From Helopsaltes ochotensis (taxonomy: Eukaryota > Chordata > Aves > Passeriformes > Locustellidae), in the NCBI GenBank assembly GCA_013400155.1, contig VXBM01000270.1:810087-874086 (forward strand): 64,000 nt of DNA, written 5' to 3'. Positions 23,553 through 37,900 of the stretch are shown one piece after another. Each line of letters opens with the position of its first letter. The stretch's first letter is position 1. Under the pieces are notes generated by a model. That model searched no databases. It was not told the origin of the DNA and worked only from the letters and a program-made list of their open reading frames with translations. A program made the position numbers and the translations under genes.

Positions 23553-26500
23553 CTGAAGAGCAAGCACACAGAGCACATGTAAAAGTAGAAACTGAGGTCT
23601 CTACACTGCCAAGAGACCATTTCCTTTCTCTGATGCAACATCATGAAACAAACAGCATTTGTAGCCATCTCACAGTAGAGAACAAAACAGGTCAGTTCCA
23701 GAAATTATTTCAATCTTGCTAGGCGTCAAGTGTTGATGCATCACTCCTGATGCAATATTCCTAGAAAATCTGTCTCTATCAGGTCTTGTCTCTCAAACTC
23801 CATTTCAAAGGTACACAGTCGATGTGTTTGGCCCACACAATCCTTAGACAGGTAACTTTTACAAATCTGATCACTAAACAAGAGTTATGAAGGATCACTT
23901 TTCTTGAAAGAAGCTCAGGCGTAAGTGTACTCACTGGCAGATGTGCAAGTTCATTGATGCTGACAAAAGCAGGAACTGTTCCACAATAATAAAAATTCTG
24001 TCATTTTTGAGAAGGACTACACATCACACGTTTGTGGAAGTCAGTGTTTGAAAACATTTTCTTCTCAAAATTTCATATCAGCTGAGCATAACTTCCTAAA
24101 GTCTCTGAACAGGAAGGCTGCAAAGCAGCTGTGTGCACTTGTCCTGTTTAAAATGTTCAACGCTGAGCTCTAGCTTTGCAGTTAAATCAAAATCACCTTA
24201 AGTGCAAATGCCTCAAGCCAACTCTAGTATTAATAGATGATTGTATAAAAAAACATCATGAAACTTTAGAGCAGCCCTGGATGTAGCTGCTAATTAACTG
24301 TGATCTCCAAGAACTCAGAGTACTGTCCTCTGCTTCACTGGATATGGACACTTAGTCCTGACTTCTTATTGGGAATGGATCTGCTGTCGTGGCTGAAGAC
24401 ATAACCTACTCCAACATTCCCCTCTGCCTCCCTTGGCTTCTTTCTGAACTCATCACTTAGAGAATGGAACTGGGTCACCTATTTGCTCCCCTTCCAACAC
24501 AACTTGGGGACTAACACAAAGTGAATTAAAATCTGTAACCATTTACTTGATTATGCCAGTGCTTATTTCCTCTTGTCACATTCAATTCTCAGAAGTTTTT
24601 AACCCTTTCTCCCTCCTAGAGGTAGCTTTAGGAAGTAGCTTTTAGTTGATCTTTATCAAAGTCAACTGGAATAAACTGGAATACCTTTTTAATACAAGTT
24701 TTTAAACAACATTTCAGAAACAAAAATCCAGCTGAAAAACCCATTAAGGATGACTTACCACAGAGTTGATCGGTATTTTCGCTCAGCTACTGTCACTACA
24801 GAAGTGAATAATCTATCCAGTGGTCTTTGAACCTGTACAAAAAAAAGAAATAAAAGGAAAGGAGCTGTCAAAAACCAGTCATGCAATTTACAGAAGAAAC
24901 AACATCATCAACATTCCTTCATAGGCATAAAGACAAGAATACAAGTAACATAACTTTAAAATTACTCTAATTCACACTGCAAATCTCACCACACACATTC
25001 AACATTAAAAAAATTAAGAAATTGCCCAAGCTGCAAATACTTTTGTTTTACAAAAATAAAATGTAATCAAATAATGTCCCTATCTAACCAAACAGGCGCT
25101 CCTGTCCCATACAGTTCCTATCTGAAAGTGTGTGCAACAACAGAGAAAACATTCCAAGACTTAATTTTTTACTTCTCAGTAGTAGTAAAAGAAAGGCAGT
25201 CATGGGCTCCTAAATAATGACCACGAAATTACAGCAACTTCTTTCACACATGAATCAAAAGCACACTGAACGTGTGACTTTTAATTTTTTATCTTCTAAT
25301 AAAATAAGTTGCTATTTTCATACTTGTGTGCATTACCATTTCTGCAACTGCTTTCTCAAAGAGCTACACCAGACTGGCAAGCAGAATTTCTCACTACCTT
25401 GAGTACTAAAATACTTCATTTCCTATACAAGGCAGAGGAAGAGGTTTGAAAGGGTTTTTCATTGACTCACAGTTTCATAAACAGGCTGAGGATGCTTTTC
25501 TTTCCTGCACCATTCCAGAAGATACATTTTTGGAGTGATCTGTGGTGGATATTCTCGCCTAGACAGAACAATTTGTGGTCAACAACTGTGCAAGAAGTTC
25601 TATTTTAAAACAGACAGTAGTGCTTATTGCATTACTTCTACCAGTTATTTGAAGTTTAATTTTACAGCTCAAATTACGAAAAAGATGCTTATGATTAGAT
25701 AACTCAAGTAGTTAGGTGTGGCAAAACATCTAAAATAAAATCTAAAGTTTTCTATTAATTCTTCCCGAACATTTCCATCCTGTAGTAATAGAGCTAGAGA
25801 AGAGATACTTACCAGAAAGGAGATGCTAACTAAATGTGACACAGAAGAGAGATACAGTTTGGCACTGCTTACTATAAGCACCAATTAAACATTACAAGAA
25901 AGGAGAAGCTGCTTCTGTTACGAAGCAGTAATCAAATGAAAGAAGGGTAGGAAATGTAGGAATTTATTCAGTTACTGACACAGAATTACAGCCCCTTGCA
26001 CATGGCAGAACAAAAACCCACTAAAAAAATCTGTATTCATTTTCAAGGAGTCAGATAATATGACCTCTAATATTAAAGCATTATGACTGGACTTGTGGAG
26101 CATTTTACATATCACACTCTTCTTGAGCTGTTTGATAGGCCTATTAGCAAAACCACCAAACATGAGTTTATCATTGAAAGTAACAGCAATTCTATAGGCT
26201 TCACAGATTATAATTAAAAATTATATAAAATAGAATTCAACTCCATGAATTAATTTTTTGAGGAATAGCTTATGAGTGGAACATATTTAGAAGACTTCAG
26301 ATGAGCATGTTATCTGCTTAGAAAAGTATTAAAAAATTTGTTCAGGACTTCTTATAGAAAAATTGTTATGTTTTAGTGGAGTTTCACTAAAAATAACTGA
26401 ACTTTACATTTTTGTAATCTATCTTTCTACATAGAGATCTATTTTTTTTTTTTTTTAGAGCACTCAGCACTTTTAACAAGTTAACTGAGAGAATTAAGCA

Positions 26501-29500
26501 GTCTCAGGAAGCCTGGAACTAAAGAACATCCTACAACATCCAAATGGCACAGGAAGAGTGGCGATGACACAATGATGTTCACTTACTGCTTCATAGGAAT
26601 TCACTCAGTAAGTGCTGTTTTGCAAATCATCATTTTCAAAAAACTGTTAAGACACTGTCAACCTCAGTTATTATTTAGAGATGCAAGAGAGTGGAAAACT
26701 TGATTTGCATGCTTACTTGTCAAATCTAACAGCCATTTTTATTACATCTGGATCTTCCATTTGGTCATCTTCATCTTGCATCTTGGTTTCTAAAGATGTT
26801 TTCTTAGCTTCAAAAATAGCTGTGGTTTCTTCATAGAAGTCACCCATTTCAAAGACTTCACTATTCAAACAAAATTCCTTTATATTAGAGATCAGTTTAT
26901 ACATTTTTGTATCACATTTATATCACATTTATGACAGGAAAAGAAAATGTAGAAATCAACTGTGTTTATAGTGTATGTTGAGAGTACAGAGAACGAACTG
27001 TAAGTGTGGCTATATTCTGCATGGTCACATTACAATTTCCAGCACTACATAAGCAATTTGAAGCCTGGAAGTGCAGGCACAATCAGCAATAAATACAGGT
27101 CCTGCAATGTTCAAGTTATTAGCACGTTTAATAACTTGCAGTTCCATAAATCAGCAAACAAACATCTCAGAGTGACTCTTGGTGCATCAGCTCCACAAGG
27201 GCAATATGAGCAAAAAGTAGGAAAAATACTCTTCTTCTAATTATAGTGAATTAAAATACTAGAAGCAATAAACTCTACAGTATCCAAACCCTTCAAAATC
27301 TCAGATTTTCTGACTTCACAGTATTATTCACAATCCCAAATAACGAGAAGGAGCAACCAGGATTTTAGTCAAAGGCAAAAGTCTCAAACCCCTTTTAAAT
27401 TTCAAATTCATGGCAGGCTGGAACTACTTTGAAAAACTGAGACTATTGATTTTCTGCAGATGACAATGGCAATAAAACCTACAGCATAAAAGAAACTTTT
27501 ACTTTCTGTTAGGAGGATGCTGGTTGATATGGGGCTGTCCAATGACTAAATGAATTCTGCCCACAAAGCCATCTCCAATGCTCCAAGCAAAAAAGCAATG
27601 AAGCTGAACAATACTGATTTATGCTTCTAAAGGAAAGCAATTTATTACGTATTGCTATGTAAATGTTTTGTGGGAAGAGCAGCAGGCTCTTCTGACTAAT
27701 TTTGTACTACATCATTTTGTACTACATCTCTTGCATTCAGCACCGAGGTTAAACCTCAAATGGCTGTAACCCATCCCTACCACCAGGAGACAGCAGAATT
27801 ATGCACTGTTTTTGTCTGAAGATAAACCGATGCATTTTTAAAAACTGAATGTTCCTCAGTTATCAGGACACAAAACAGATTGTTCAGAACAGGGGTTAAA
27901 AGACCAAGTTTGCTGGCAGAAAGCCGTTTCATAAATTTTCAAATAGCTCTCTCTGTCCCCCTCTCCTGCACACACATTGCTTTGGCCCATTTTGAAGTTG
28001 GTATTGCATCACATGTACAAAACCTGAGAGTTTGATTTTAGAAACCCCTAAAAGAATCGTTAGGCATAGCACATAAACTCAATAGTTTTATACTAGATCT
28101 CTATCCAGTGTTTATGTGTATGAACTGTGACACCTCTAATTACTTGTGTAAAACTGTTACTTTACAGTATTTATTTGACATATTATGCATTGCTATCCGT
28201 GCAGCAGAAGACACCACCACCCTTTGGGCTAAGACTGTACTGAAGTTGAAAAAGATTTGAGTTCCAATCTATACTATATCTTTTTCCCTAAACTCAAAAT
28301 CTATAATCAAAATAGATAGTCTGTTAGCATACTAAAATGTGTTAAATTCTTTAAGTTGCCAAAGTGAAAAGTAACTTGCAAAGTTTAAATGTTGTTCTTG
28401 GATTCCACTGCTCCTTTAGGAATAGTGAACTCTAGTTCCCTTATATATGCAATACAAATTCCTTTCATTGTACTGTTATGCAATAATCATGGACAGAATT
28501 TTTTATAGAAAGCCAAAATTGGTAAAAGGCAATAAAATGACAAAAGGATTTCAGGCATTTCCATTCATTTTGAACATGAACAGAATGCTGATTACTAGAT
28601 TGGTTTGCTAGAAACCAATAAACTATTTTTTCCAGGCTTTCAACATTTCCATCCATTTTCATACACATTACATATGAAACAGTTTCAGAATGTTCATTTT
28701 ATAAAAAAAAAAAGAGAGTCTTCCCCTCCCTTCCATCAGAAGGATAATTATAAGACACAACATGGATATGACACATGCAAGCTCAGAGCTTTATTTTGTT
28801 CAGCTTGGGATGTGTCCAAACTTGAGTTCCCCTAATGCTGTGCAAATTCTTTATTCACCTGCCTATTTTATGGTTTCTCTCAAAATTTTTGTTCTTTCAT
28901 TTCTGTCTTTCCCACTGAGAGGGTTTTAGGGTTAAAGATTTAACATCTGAGCATGGAGGAAACCTGGGAAAGTTTACTCTGTTATTTCACATCTCCCATC
29001 CGGATTTTTTTGGGGTTATTTTTGGGGTTTTTGCAACTTCTCCTGACAATGTGAAATGCCAGGCAGTGTTAGACAGAGAATTGGTGTGCAAGTCTGACAG
29101 AGCACAACTCCTTTTCTGACATCCATGCTTACCAGATCTCCTGAGTGGACTGTGCAGCGTGCAGCTTCTTACCCTGAGTAGTTTCCAACTGTTCTCTTAA
29201 CATCTGACACAAGCAGTATTTAGTGTTGGTGTAGTGATTGTCATATCTCACTGCCTGATGGAAAGAGACAAAGAATTTAAAAAGACACCAAACCAATTTA
29301 TGTTCTACACTGCACATGGTCTCTTGATGACTTTCACAATCATTTTTGAAAGGCAAACCACAGTGCAGTCTCCTCAGTAACATATTCAACACTACCCATG
29401 AAGGTGACTATAATCTGATTATCTTGGCATGACTTCACCAACAAAAGTTCAACTGACTCACATACTTCTGAAGAAAGAGTTGACCTGTTTACATCATTGA

Positions 29501-31919
29501 CTAGCAATGCACTGATATTTTAGTGGTTAACTGGTTAACAGCAAGCTCAAACTGAAAAAAAAAAGAATTTGAATTGATGACATGATCAAAGTTACAGATT
29601 TCTGACTAATTTTCTACTACATCATTAAAATTTTGTCTTTTGAATAGTGGATAAAACTTTATATACAGATGACTTGGCTAATAGAGCTACAGTACTGCAA
29701 TACGGCATTACTTTATTGGCAACTTCAAAAGAGTTGGACTACATATTTTTAAATTTCTTGACATTTTTGATAGTCTGGTAAGTCTCATAAATGTTCCCAA
29801 GAAACTAGGGGTAAAAAGCATATTTTCTGAATACATATTTCTGAACATTTTTTTTCTGAACAAAATCAAACAGGGGAAGAAGCGGTTGATTGCAGGACTC
29901 ATGTCAAATGCACTAAGTTAAAATACCCCCAGAACCAAGTCTTTGAGATGGAGAGGAGTTAAGATACTGCAGTAAGAGTAACAATTCTAGACAATGTTAA
30001 TTACAAGTCAGTTCTTAACAAAACATACATATTTGATGTAGTCTTGCATGACATCCTTCAAGGGGCAAAACCCCTCTTTTCTGAAGATGGAGGGGTTCCA
30101 CATGGCAGCACGAGCAATCATGACTGATGAGGCAGCTGTTGCTTTCTGGAAGGTCTCCATGTCTGCATATTCTTTGATGAAGTCATGAGAGCCTCCACTA
30201 AAAATTAAAAACACTAATATAATTAATCATGGTTCTTTTTCCTGCACTTGGAAATCTTAAGCATCTGACCATAATGAACTAATTAGTCCAACTTACTTTG
30301 CTATTACTGGAATGGAGACAGCTTCAGAAATGGCCTTGATCACATCACAGTGGACAGGGTGCTGAGGCCTCTCCTCCTTCTTCCTTTCCAACAAATAAAA
30401 AAACCAGACAAGACCAAAGATTTCCTGTGGAATTTATAGATCTCTAAACCACAGCAGACATGACACAAGGATTATTGAAAAATACTTGTTTCAGCTTACT
30501 TATTTTATATATTTGATTTTTTAGATACAAAGTATACAAGATAATTTTAGTTTTCTTTGGTCTATGAGAAAAAAATATTTAGGAAAAGAACAGCAAGCTG
30601 TTCAATTCCCTAATTACTGACTTGATTTCCTAGAACACAAATTCAGTTAACAGTTGAAATCAGAACCATATACTACATTTAGAGTATACTCACATCAGTC
30701 ATATCATACTGTGCTAAAGATCAACAAACTAAAAAAATCTAAGTCTTTCTTGCCTAAAATCCATTTACCTTCCATGGACTGCAATGGCAGCAATGCCAGT
30801 TTTCTCTATTCTCTTCACCAGATTCACGGTATCCTCAACCTGAAGGATAAGACAGACTGACATGATTTTAATTCAAAGCAAAAGGAATAAATATCATGTG
30901 ACCATTGTACAAACAAATGCTGCAAGTCTTTTATCAAGAGGGATGTGATTCCTGTCTTTCATCAATAACACAACATGTACAACCATTAAATACATACTTC
31001 CATTAAAAAACTCCATGCTATGGAAAAAATAAGAATCCATTTTCAATGCTTCCTTGAACCTGTACATTGCAAACTTTCTCAAGCCAGTTAACGTAATACT
31101 CTGTAGCAGGAGAATATTTTCCAACAGGTTTTCAGAGTGTCAATTGAAAATGATTGGAACATTTAATTAGCAAGTCCTCTCTAATGACTACTCTGTAAAT
31201 TTTAATTAAAATGCTTTTCAGTAAGAGGATGTCTCCTGAAATCAACATAACATGCAATAACACAACTATAAATATTCCTCTCAGATGTCTCTTTAAAATG
31301 TTAACCTGCATCTAAAAAATTCTAAAGCTATTCATACATGCCCAGTAAATCAAAAGGCCCAGTATATCTTCAAAGAAGTGAAATGCTCTTAATAAGCAGA
31401 AAGAAAATTGACACACTGCAGCATTAGCCTGTCTTACTCATCTTTACGGAAAGGGAGAATGAAAAAAGGGTAAGGCAAATTTTCCTTTCAAAAGCTGGAG
31501 GAATATCTGTGGCTCATCCCAAGCATATCAGATTCAGTCTTTGGAAACTGCAACATGTCCCAGCTGGCAGGGATGCAGAGCCAGAAGTTCACCTGCTGTT
31601 CTGATGGATGACATTATGCAAAACCAAGCTCTAGGATAAAGGTGCCAGTTCTCTGATTTAATACTTCAGAACCAAAATGATCTTAGATTGGGTTACTGAT
31701 TCTTTTCACACAAGCTTTGTTTATTTACCCCAACACATAAATGACTTCTGAACAAAGCTGGCTCAGGTACAGTTCATCCATCTACTGAAATATCTATTTA
31801 AGTCATATGCAATCATAGTATCTAGGCAGGTAATTAAATACCCAATTGCAAAATAATTAGTCTTTAAAAGAGAAGGTCTATCATCTCTTGGAGATTTAAA
31901 AATATGTAGAGAATTCATC

Positions 31920-31954
<35 letters not shown>

Positions 31955-34900
31955 CAGTAAGGAAGCTCCATCAACTGTAAAAAAAGTCTGGAAAAAGATC
32001 CTGAAAAAGACAGACCTGTAACTTCACTGGCTGTTCTAACTGCAAGAACAAGAAAACAGTATGGAAGAAAAACAGGTCTGAAAGAACAGAAAACAATCAT
32101 ATATTGGCTACCTCATGTGAAAAACAGGCTGGCTGCTCGAGGGGTTCTCAAGGCTGCTCCTACACCCTTTTGTACCTCTACGACATAAAAATGACTTAGT
32201 TGAGAAATTTAGAGGACAAAAGCCTCTGTGTCCTTGCATATCATGCAACGTGACAAGCCCACACTCACAGTCTGTGTGCACCCGCAGGTCAGATAACCTT
32301 TTAGGCTGGGACAGCATCCCAAGCAGAAATTGCTTGGGATTTCCAAGAGCTATTTCACAGCAACAGGCGTACAGTGAAACATACTAGAACAACATGTATT
32401 CCAACTGACAGTAAATCAGAGAAACAACAGCTGAACACTTCAGCACAACAATTTATGTTCTTACTGAGGGCAAAATGCGAATTTTGCAGGTTATTGGTTT
32501 ACAAATTCCTTTAACAAGGGTGGTCAATATCTGAAAAAAAAAAGAAGACAAAAACCTGATCACAACAGTGGCATTACTGAAACTCTCCTCCTTTCTCTCT
32601 TGAAAATAAGTTAGAATAATGTAACACTGTTTAGTATTCCTCCATAAAGGATCTTACATGCTAGACAGACATTCACAATCTGTAAGTGAATATACAGTTT
32701 TATCCAGTAGATACACTAGCCTACTTCTAGTCTAAGACATTTCTACTTCCACTTCTTTGTTGATTTCAACTGTATTTTTAGAGAGCAATTAACTGTTGCT
32801 GGAGTTTCAACTCTGCTTTTAATATGATGTGACCAATGAACTCTGATAATTTCAAATTACATACAATGTTGTATTAAGTAAAACTTGCAAATACTGCACC
32901 ACAATGAAAGTTTTTAAATTGAAAAAAAAGAAGGTAGCAATTTTATAGTCCAGATAATGGCAAGGAGAACTGTATCAGGAATATTTATCTATAACTTAAC
33001 TCTAGTGTCCTAAACTGAGTATTCCACTCCAGCAATCACAAATTTGTTGTCTATGCAACTCATTCCTGCTGCCAGTAGAGCAGAGTGCACAATTCTTTCC
33101 AAGGCAGCTCCAGCCCCACCAGGTGATACTTACAGACTCTATTTTGTCAGGATCAGACAGCAGTGCTGCTCCCATACCTCCCTGGGCAAACAGAACAGAA
33201 GCTGTTACCCACTAGGCAAACACATTTTTCAACTCAATTGTTTTGCCTAATAGCAGGACACAACAAAAGCACAATGCTGTATTAAGAAAAAAATGGCAAA
33301 ATTTAAAATACAGGAGCATTAGTGAACACCTTGGTGCAACATTTCTTAGACCTGTATCAGAATAATTAAGCAGTAATTCAGGGCATCAACTTGCTCTCAT
33401 CACTTTAGGAAGCAGATAGGATTTCAAAAGCTATTTTTAGCAAATATAATCATCCATTTTCCCCTCATTAGGTGACAGCTGAACAGATTCATTGTTTTAA
33501 CATTACACACTACAGTAGAGAGGTTTTTTAAGTCAGTATTTTCTCTCTACACACTACATTATTAAAAAGAGAGTAAGACAAATTAAGTGCCTTTATTGAA
33601 CAGAAATAATGAACAATTAACATAATTATGAACAATTTAATATTTTAACTGTTCTTCCCACCCTGTTTCATCTGCATACATAGATGCACAGGCCAACAAC
33701 TTTTTTGTACCCAGAATTATTGCTGGAAAATAGCCATTCATCAGCAATTGAACTTCTGATCTTTCATCCTAGTACAAGATGGATATTTTGGTGTTTTGTG
33801 CTTAATTATGGTTCTGTGCAGCATTTGACATCAAAATGGAGTGCCATGGTCCAATTTACTGATCCTTTATGTCTACACCAAGTGGTTTAACAGTCCTAAC
33901 AATTACGTTGAATGCTCTGTTCTAGTCACAGACACAGGACTAATTTAGAACTGCATGAGCTTTATTACAAAAAAAATCCCCAGGTTTTAACTGATCCGTA
34001 GTCCTCCCATTTAAAACTGATAAATAATTGAGTTCAGTATTACTAAATTGTGACTGTTTTTTGCCATTTGTTTTATTAAGGCTAGGCAGAACTTATTTCA
34101 CTCACCCAAAAAATCAATGACTTCAGAAAAATATTAAAAAACCTTAAACAAATACCTTCATTTTATCTAGCCTTTAAGAATTAAATTTTCTAACAGCCTA
34201 TGTTATTTTACTGTATTAGGGCCATGACACCTTCTAGAGTGTTCTGTTTACTACAAAAAAATTAAATGTAATTTTTCTGTGTATCAAAATTTTACTGCTT
34301 GAATTTGAAAACCAGACCATGTATTCCACATTCCATACCTCCAGGACAGGAAAGCTTCATTTAAGAGTAATCAAAATCCACTTGCCTTGGTAGAATATTC
34401 TTTTGGGCATCCCATGTTGATATCAATACCAGCCACATCACTCTCTCTGGAAGAGAAAGAAAAATTAAAATATTTTTAGCATATTAGAACAAGAATCAAG
34501 AAACAGATATCTTTCCAGGTAATTTGTTCCATTCATTAAGGCTTAAATGAGAATTTAAGGTAAAGTTTATTTGAACTTCTGAATTTTTAGCTTCTCCGTT
34601 AAACATATAAATGTTAACAATGGTCTGAAGATCAGATTGTGCACAGGTTTTTCAATAACCAGCGCTGTGCAGCATCATCTTAAATACCTTCTATATACTT
34701 AATCCTATATAAAGTATCCACCATTAAATTCACCACTATCCCTACAGCAAGTCCTATTGAAACTTCTATCTATTTAAATGAAGGCTTAAAACGACCTTTT
34801 TGAGAGCCACTTTCATTTCTGCACAGTACATTACTGGAGGCTTTAAACCACTAACAGTAAGGGATATTTTCAGGTATATTGGTCTTGCAGCTGTGCAATA

Positions 34901-37900
34901 CCAGGGAAATTCATACTGGAGAGATCAAGGACACACCTGCACTAGCAAAAAGCCATCCCAGCACAGAATTTATGCAGCTGCACTTTTCCTAGTTCTATCA
35001 AGAGCTAACTTGATGCCCTAAATCATAAAACACTGTCTTCTACAATAATTCCTCTGTACAAAAAATCCCAGACAAACCCATGGTGAGAAGGGGGTGAGAG
35101 ATGACTTACACAAGCTTAGCTACTGCCAGGGCTCTTTCAGCATCTGCTGAACCCTGTAGGTAAAAGAAGAGGATTTATAATTACAAAATATCATCAAATT
35201 AATAAAAACCCAAGGTGCTTACTCGCACATGTGTACAAATATATTTGTTCTGAGCATTTAGTACACACAGAGACCCACTCAGAGGCACACTGGATACGTA
35301 AAACATTTACCTACAGCATGTACTGGAGTCAGCCACTGGGTGATAAAAGATGATACAAAAAAGGATCCAAAGAGGTCTGTCTGCCCTCTTCACCTTCAGC
35401 AATATCAAATATTCTTAGCCCCTCAGCAACAGATACCTATTTTAATGTTCTTAAGAAGCTCCATTGATAAAAATTCTACAGACTCTACAAGCAACCTATT
35501 TCAGGGCTACATTACCACTGAAAAGGTCTTTTCAGTATCTAATGCAGTCCTTTCATGCTTCTCCCTCCCTCCCTCCCATCATCTCTTGTCCTACACAGAA
35601 TGGTCTCTATGAGCAAATTACTGTCTTTTTCTCTTCAGTAGAGAGAATCTTTAATCCATTTGTGCAATGCTAATGCACAAATTAATCCTCTCTTATCTAT
35701 ACTAAACAATGCCATTTCTTTCAGTCTTTCCAGTGAGACTGTTTACAGGACAGTGCAAAACCTCAACGTGTGATCAAACATCAGCACAATTTATTTTCTG
35801 CATCCATAAGTTGGGAAATATATCTAAGATACCTGATATAAAACAAGCTGCTGGAGAGCACAGAGGTTATCTTAATCACCTTTTCTGTAACAGCCGTAAG
35901 GAAAGCTTACAATGTAGAATCCTGATTTGTACCAACAGCTCAGAAATTCTGCAACACATTTGGTGTGAAACTTTACCTGCCTCTGAAACACCAAGAAATT
36001 GACAGTCTGCATCAGGGAGAGCTGGTTTAGACAGCCATCAACATGTCACCAGCACTACCTCGTTTAACTAACTTGTTAGAAGAGTATCTGGTTTCTTACC
36101 ATTTGGAAGACAACACGTTCTCTCTCCCTTTCACAAGTTCTGAAAACAATTCTTTCATTAGGTGCAACAAAGTCCACTGTTTCAAGTACTTCTGTATGGA
36201 ATGAGAAACAGATAAAACAGACAAAAATTCTATACAAATGTAAAAATTTTTAAAAGTCATATGACCATGTCATTTGTATATAAATGAAACACCATCAAGG
36301 TAATTTGATGTTTTTTGAAAAGTATCAAAGCACAATGATGATGACTCAGCCAGAATGAACAGTACTATTTTTGGGAAGGGGAAGGTAGGGAGAGGAGATT
36401 TGTAGTGAATTTCTGTTTTCCAGCAGGGACACTGCAAACAACTGTGCCACTCAAACAGGGCCAGGTCTCAAAGATACCTTCTTAAGAACTTGCAATGACA
36501 ATCATGTTATTCCAAGTCCAGCCCATGGACTTAATAAATGGATGATAAACAGTGAGACCTTGTATGTGTTGCTTCCCTATTGCAATAGACTAAAAGGTGT
36601 ATATATTATCATGTCACAAACAGCTAACATTTACAAAGACTTCATGACTGGAAACTGTCTCTACTGCAGTCCAAACAAACAAAAGTCTAAAACTATAGAG
36701 CAGCAGACAGGTCTAAGGTAGCACTTCAAAAGCTTACTCTAAGCCCCTAGACACAATTCAGTGAGATTATGTGTACTGATACATCACTAAAATCACCAGA
36801 AAAACACTTCAGAGAAATAATTACCCTTTCTCTTAACTAGAAAAGATTTCTTATAGGTATTATCAAAAGAAATGCTATACTTACCATTTATAACCCTCTT
36901 ACACTGCAGCATCTTTATGTCAATAAGCTCCTGAGTATAAAGCATAAAAAATCTCATTGAGTTGAATTTTTCAAGCAGTCAGCTCTTAACAGCTGCCCAT
37001 TTTATTAAATAATTATCTAGAGAGACCAACTTCTCTGATCAACCTGTCCCAGTACCTCAGCACCCTCTGGTTAAGGAACTTCTTACTAATACCAAATCTA
37101 AAGCTCTCTTCTCTTTAGTTTAAAACTGTTCCCCCTTGTCCTTGTAAAATGTTCCTTTCCCTCTTTTTTAAAGGCCTCCTTTAACTACTGGAAGGGCTCA
37201 GTGAGGTCTCCTCAGAGCCTTCTCTTCTTCAGAAGGAACAATCCCAACTCTCTCAGCCTGTGTTTGTAGGAGTGGTGCTCCAGCAGTCTGATCATCACTG
37301 TGGCCTCCTCTGGACCTAACAGGTCCACATAGTTCTTGTGCTGAGAACGCCAGACCTCAATTTCAGTCAGCTTTCAAAAAAGTGTTTAAGAAACAAGGAG
37401 AGCAATGCTATGAGTGAAATATATGGATGTACAGCAGAACTAACCAGATGAGACATGAAGTCAGTCTTCAAAGTTCCTTTAAAGTTCTGACTCTACCAAA
37501 AAAAAAAAAAACCAACAAAAAACAAACCCACCCTCCTGAACACAAATAAACACACAACCTGAGGAAATTGTTATGCTGTTTTGTCTAAATTAATTGAAGT
37601 TACTGAACAGCCTTAAAATATGGATTTGCCATAACTTGAGAATGGCTCAGAGAAATGCCTCAGGCAGAGAATCTTCTTTCCTCATTTTTAATGGAAAACT
37701 ATGTGTAAAAAGAGATAGTCATACAATGAAAAAAGTCCATTTGTACTTTCCTTAATAATAATGTTACAGATAAAACAGCCTCATCTGCTCCTTCACCATA
37801 CCTCACAGTACACGATATCGGCACCATAGTCCAGAGCAAGCAGACGCATTGGCAGTGTGCCCACTCGCACCATTGGAGCCAGGATCTTCTTTCCTCGGAA

